In this document: one piece after another, positions 62,186-64,000 of the stretch | How the letters are laid out: the number at the start of each line of letters is the position of its first letter | Position numbering within the stretch: the first letter of the stretch is position 1 | From: Acidiphilium sp. PA | GTDB lineage: Bacteria; Pseudomonadota; Alphaproteobacteria; Acetobacterales; Acetobacteraceae | NCBI RefSeq assembly: GCF_026191915.1 | Contig: NZ_JAIMBY010000003.1 | Span: 186,001 to 250,000, forward strand | Reading direction: 5' to 3' | DNA length: 64,000 nt | Made by a program: the position numbers and the translations under genes | The notes under the pieces: generated by a model | What the model was told of the DNA's origin: nothing | The model's input: the letters and a program-made list of their open reading frames with translations, nothing else | Databases searched by the model: none

Positions 62186-63007
62186 ATGGATTGTTTCTAT
62201 TTCGTGCCTGAGACGGTTAAGCCTCCCACCTCCAGGTTACGTCCGCATCACAATGAACAACTCGAGGCTCAACTTGCTTTAAGTTGCCAGTCAAAGGAAG
62301 CGGCGTATCGCATTAGATATGAGGCTTACAACTCCTATGGTTTTGTAGCGCAGAGGGAGAACGGAATATTTTCTGACGCGTATGATGAGCGATCAAACTG
62401 TCAGACAACTCTGGTATTCAAACACGGTGTTGCGGTCGCGACAATCAGAATTGCGTCCTACGAGCCTGAGCGGAGCGACACAGACTACCACTGCGTGCAG
62501 GCGATGGAAATCTTTGAGCCCGAAATCAATTCGGCGCTCAATCGCATACGCTTCGACGGTCGCAGCCCCCGTGCCGTCGAGATCGGCAAACTCGCGCGGC
62601 TTCCCGGATATACCAGAGACTTGGACGTTCTTTTCGCGTTGTTTCGCACTGTGGGCTACTTGATCCTCGATCGGGATGTGGATGTCGTATTCAATGCGGT
62701 CCGGGCCCACCATATGCCGATGTACCGTCGCTTTGGCTTTCAGCAACTGGAGGCACCGCGACAATATCCGGGGTTGACCTTCCAAACGGGGCTCATGGCG
62801 TGTTTTCGTACGAGCTACGATCAGGCCCGCAACGACCTGCCGTTCCTCCGCGGCATCAACACCAACGATGCCGCGTATCATGGCCTGATCGCCGGTGAGC
62901 GCGTGTCGATCTTCGGGGCTGCCCCAGCTGCCGTTAGCGCGGCGCCCCAACCTGAATCATCGGATCGGCCATCGCAAATGCCGGATGCGCTTCGCAATTG
63001 CGCATGA
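62186..63007 (+). CDS. FeeM-like N-acyltransferase (N-acyl amino acid synthase family)
   Basis: 273 residues. The motif AAYRIRYEAYNSYGFVAQ and the later AVEIGKLARLPGYTRDLDVL and MPMYRRFGFQQLE match the GNAT-like superfamily of acyl-homoserine-lactone synthases and N-acyl amino acid synthases of the FeeM type, which load acyl groups from acyl carrier protein. A true LuxI is unlikely because of the length and the GNAT-style FGF ending. The first 250 bases are clearly AT-richer than the surroundings. Its last 74 bases overlap the convergent GST gene. Product unknown. Confidence 0.7.
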   Translation: MDCFYFVPETVKPPTSRLRPHHNEQLEAQLALSCQSKEAAYRIRYEAYNSYGFVAQRENGIFSDAYDERSNCQTTLVFKHGVAVATIRIASYEPERSDTDYHCVQAMEIFEPEINSALNRIRFDGRSPRAVEIGKLARLPGYTRDLDVLFALFRTVGYLILDRDVDVVFNAVRAHHMPMYRRFGFQQLEAPRQYPGLTFQTGLMACFRTSYDQARNDLPFLRGINTNDAAYHGLIAGERVSIFGAAPAAVSAAPQPESSDRPSQMPDALRNCA

Positions 63008-63608
63008 TCCGTTCGATGGTCGGAATATCGGAGACGTCGATGCGGAAAATCCGCATGACCGCGATGATGCTGGCAAGGCAGATATCAGCCATCGTCACCG
63101 CATCGCCGTGGCAGAAATTGCCGGTTGCCGCCTCGGTCGCCAGCCGGTGCTCCACCGCCTGCAAGCCGGTGGTGAACCAGTGAATCTGCCACGCGCGCCA
63201 CGCCGTATCATCAAAACTGCCGGTGCCAATGAGGTATTTTTTGACGCGCGGCGTGATCAGCGGATGGGTGTCCGCCGCCAACATTGCGGCGATGGCGCGC
63301 ACGCGCGCACGCCCGTGTGGATCAGGCGGCAGTAGTGCGGGTTCGGGGTATTCCTCGTCGAGGAACTCAAGGATCGCAAGTGACTGCGTGAGCGGCGCGC
63401 GGGATTGCCCGGCGCCGCGATCGATCAGCGCCGGGATGGCGCCGAGTGGATTGATCGCCAGAAACGCCGCACTGCGCTGCTCGTTTGCATCGATGTCGAC
63501 GATCCGCTCCTCCGCTGTAATGCCCTTGAGATTCAGCGCGACCCTTACGCGATACGTTGCGGAGGTACGCCAGAACGCGAACAGCTCGAACCGTGGTGCT
63601 TCACTCAT
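62934..63608 (-). CDS. maiA: Zeta-class glutathione S-transferase, maleylacetoacetate isomerase-like
   Basis: 224 residues from the ATG at 63608. A thioredoxin-fold N-terminal domain (FELFAFWRTSATYRVRVALNLKGI, with INPLGAIPALID and TQSLAILEFLDEEYP) and an all-helical C-terminal domain (GDAVTMADICLASIIAVMRI) match the maleylacetoacetate isomerase type used in tyrosine or aromatic breakdown. The usual SSCSWR glutathione motif reads RTSATYR here, so the catalytic Ser is kept but the context differs. It overlaps the convergent acyltransferase 3' end. No other tyrosine-degradation gene is adjacent. Confidence 0.85.
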   Translation of the reverse strand: MSEAPRFELFAFWRTSATYRVRVALNLKGITAEERIVDIDANEQRSAAFLAINPLGAIPALIDRGAGQSRAPLTQSLAILEFLDEEYPEPALLPPDPHGRARVRAIAAMLAADTHPLITPRVKKYLIGTGSFDDTAWRAWQIHWFTTGLQAVEHRLATEAATGNFCHGDAVTMADICLASIIAVMRIFRIDVSDIPTIERIMRNCEAHPAFAMADPMIQVGAPR

Positions 63609-63713
63609 GGCGGGTTTCCATCCTTGAAACTTATTTCGAAAGGGCCTTAGTGGATGCCAGCATAGAACCAATCGCCGCGCAACCAGAGTGCCGGCCACAA
63701 GGAGGCAGACCCG

Positions 63714-64000
63714 ATGGCTACGGACGTCGTTTTTATCCCCGCCCTGCTGTGTGACGAAGCCCTTTATCGCGACGTGATCACGGCCGCCGGCGACGCAATC
63801 AACGCCCATGTGATGATCTCGCCCCGCGCCGATCTCGCTGAAAGCGTCGCGGATATCCTGAGCCAGGCACCGGCGCGCTTCGCGCTGGTTGGCACCTCCT
63901 ATGGCGGCAATCTGGCACTCGAGGTGGCGCTCGCGGCCCCCGAACGGGTCAGCGCTCTGTGGTTGATGGGCTGCGATCCGGCCGCGCCGCAAACCGGCGG
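63714..64000 (+). CDS. Alpha/beta hydrolase, cut by the window end
   Basis: The first 95 codons of an alpha/beta hydrolase; the frame is open to the last base. It starts at an ATG with AAGGAGG upstream. MATDVVFIPALLCDEALYRD and the nucleophile elbow GTSYGGNLALEVAL are visible, which is the usual esterase/thioesterase-like layout. The remainder, including the catalytic acid and His, lies outside the window, so the substrate cannot be suggested. Confidence 0.8.
   Translation, partial: MATDVVFIPALLCDEALYRDVITAAGDAINAHVMISPRADLAESVADILSQAPARFALVGTSYGGNLALEVALAAPERVSALWLMGCDPAAPQTG

Noticed and set aside
62186-63007. A LuxI-type acyl-homoserine lactone synthase
   Set aside because: Only superfamily-level motifs match; length, the GNAT-like FGF ending and the absence of a luxR neighbour fit the FeeM type better.

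Overview
The window looks like the chromosome of an aerobic anoxygenic phototrophic alphaproteobacterium of the Acetobacteraceae, most probably Acidiphilium or a close relative. The reasons are the high GC content, a photosynthesis gene cluster in the alphaproteobacterial order bchFNBHLM-lhaA-puhABC-orf-acsF-puhE-hemA, the oxygen-dependent cyclase acsF with no bchE in view, a BphP/PpsR2/heme-oxygenase module, and a PEP-CTERM protein. The genus is inferred from gene content; no database search was made.

Left flank (1-9.3 kb): a glycine-rich PEP-CTERM protein, an unrecognised proline-rich protein, a GGDEF/EAL membrane protein, a glutamyl-tRNA synthetase, an Fsr-type MFS exporter, an MntR-like regulator, a DUF1003 membrane protein, and a fluoride riboswitch controlling crcB and a DUF190 gene. 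A dense cluster of palindromes separates this region from the photosynthesis genes.

Photosynthesis cluster (9.3-42.8 kb): one minus-strand superoperon runs from bchF (25.9 kb) down to hemA (9.3 kb) with mostly overlapping genes. It covers hydration of the 3-vinyl group, dark-operative protochlorophyllide reduction, Mg chelation and methylation, the aerobic cyclase, reaction-centre H subunit and assembly factors, and ALA synthesis. Its most unusual gene is puhE, which is fused in frame to a COG0523/CobW-type metallochaperone GTPase with a His/Cys-rich loop. Divergently, a plus-strand group carries aerR/ppaA, ppsR, bchG, bchP, tspO, bchI, bchD, bchO, crtI, crtB and two small unrecognised membrane proteins. 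PpsR-type TGT-N12-ACA sites lie in the divergent spacer. A bacteriophytochrome without a kinase domain, a second PpsR and a heme oxygenase form a light-sensing module. The puf genes, bchCXYZ and the other crt genes are absent and must lie elsewhere.

Right flank (42.8-64 kb): a small lipoprotein, a 1-Cys peroxiredoxin, pstB-phoU-phoB behind a double Pho box, a DUF985 cupin, ispE, a TPR lipoprotein, apaG, folE, pyruvate carboxylase, the accC-accB-aroQ operon, the divergent EF-P modification genes epmB/epmA, small membrane or lipoproteins, a second GGDEF/EAL protein divergent from a FeeM-like acyltransferase, a maleylacetoacetate-isomerase-like GST, and an alpha/beta hydrolase cut by the window end. 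Three copies of an AT-rich nested-hairpin repeat are scattered over the window.
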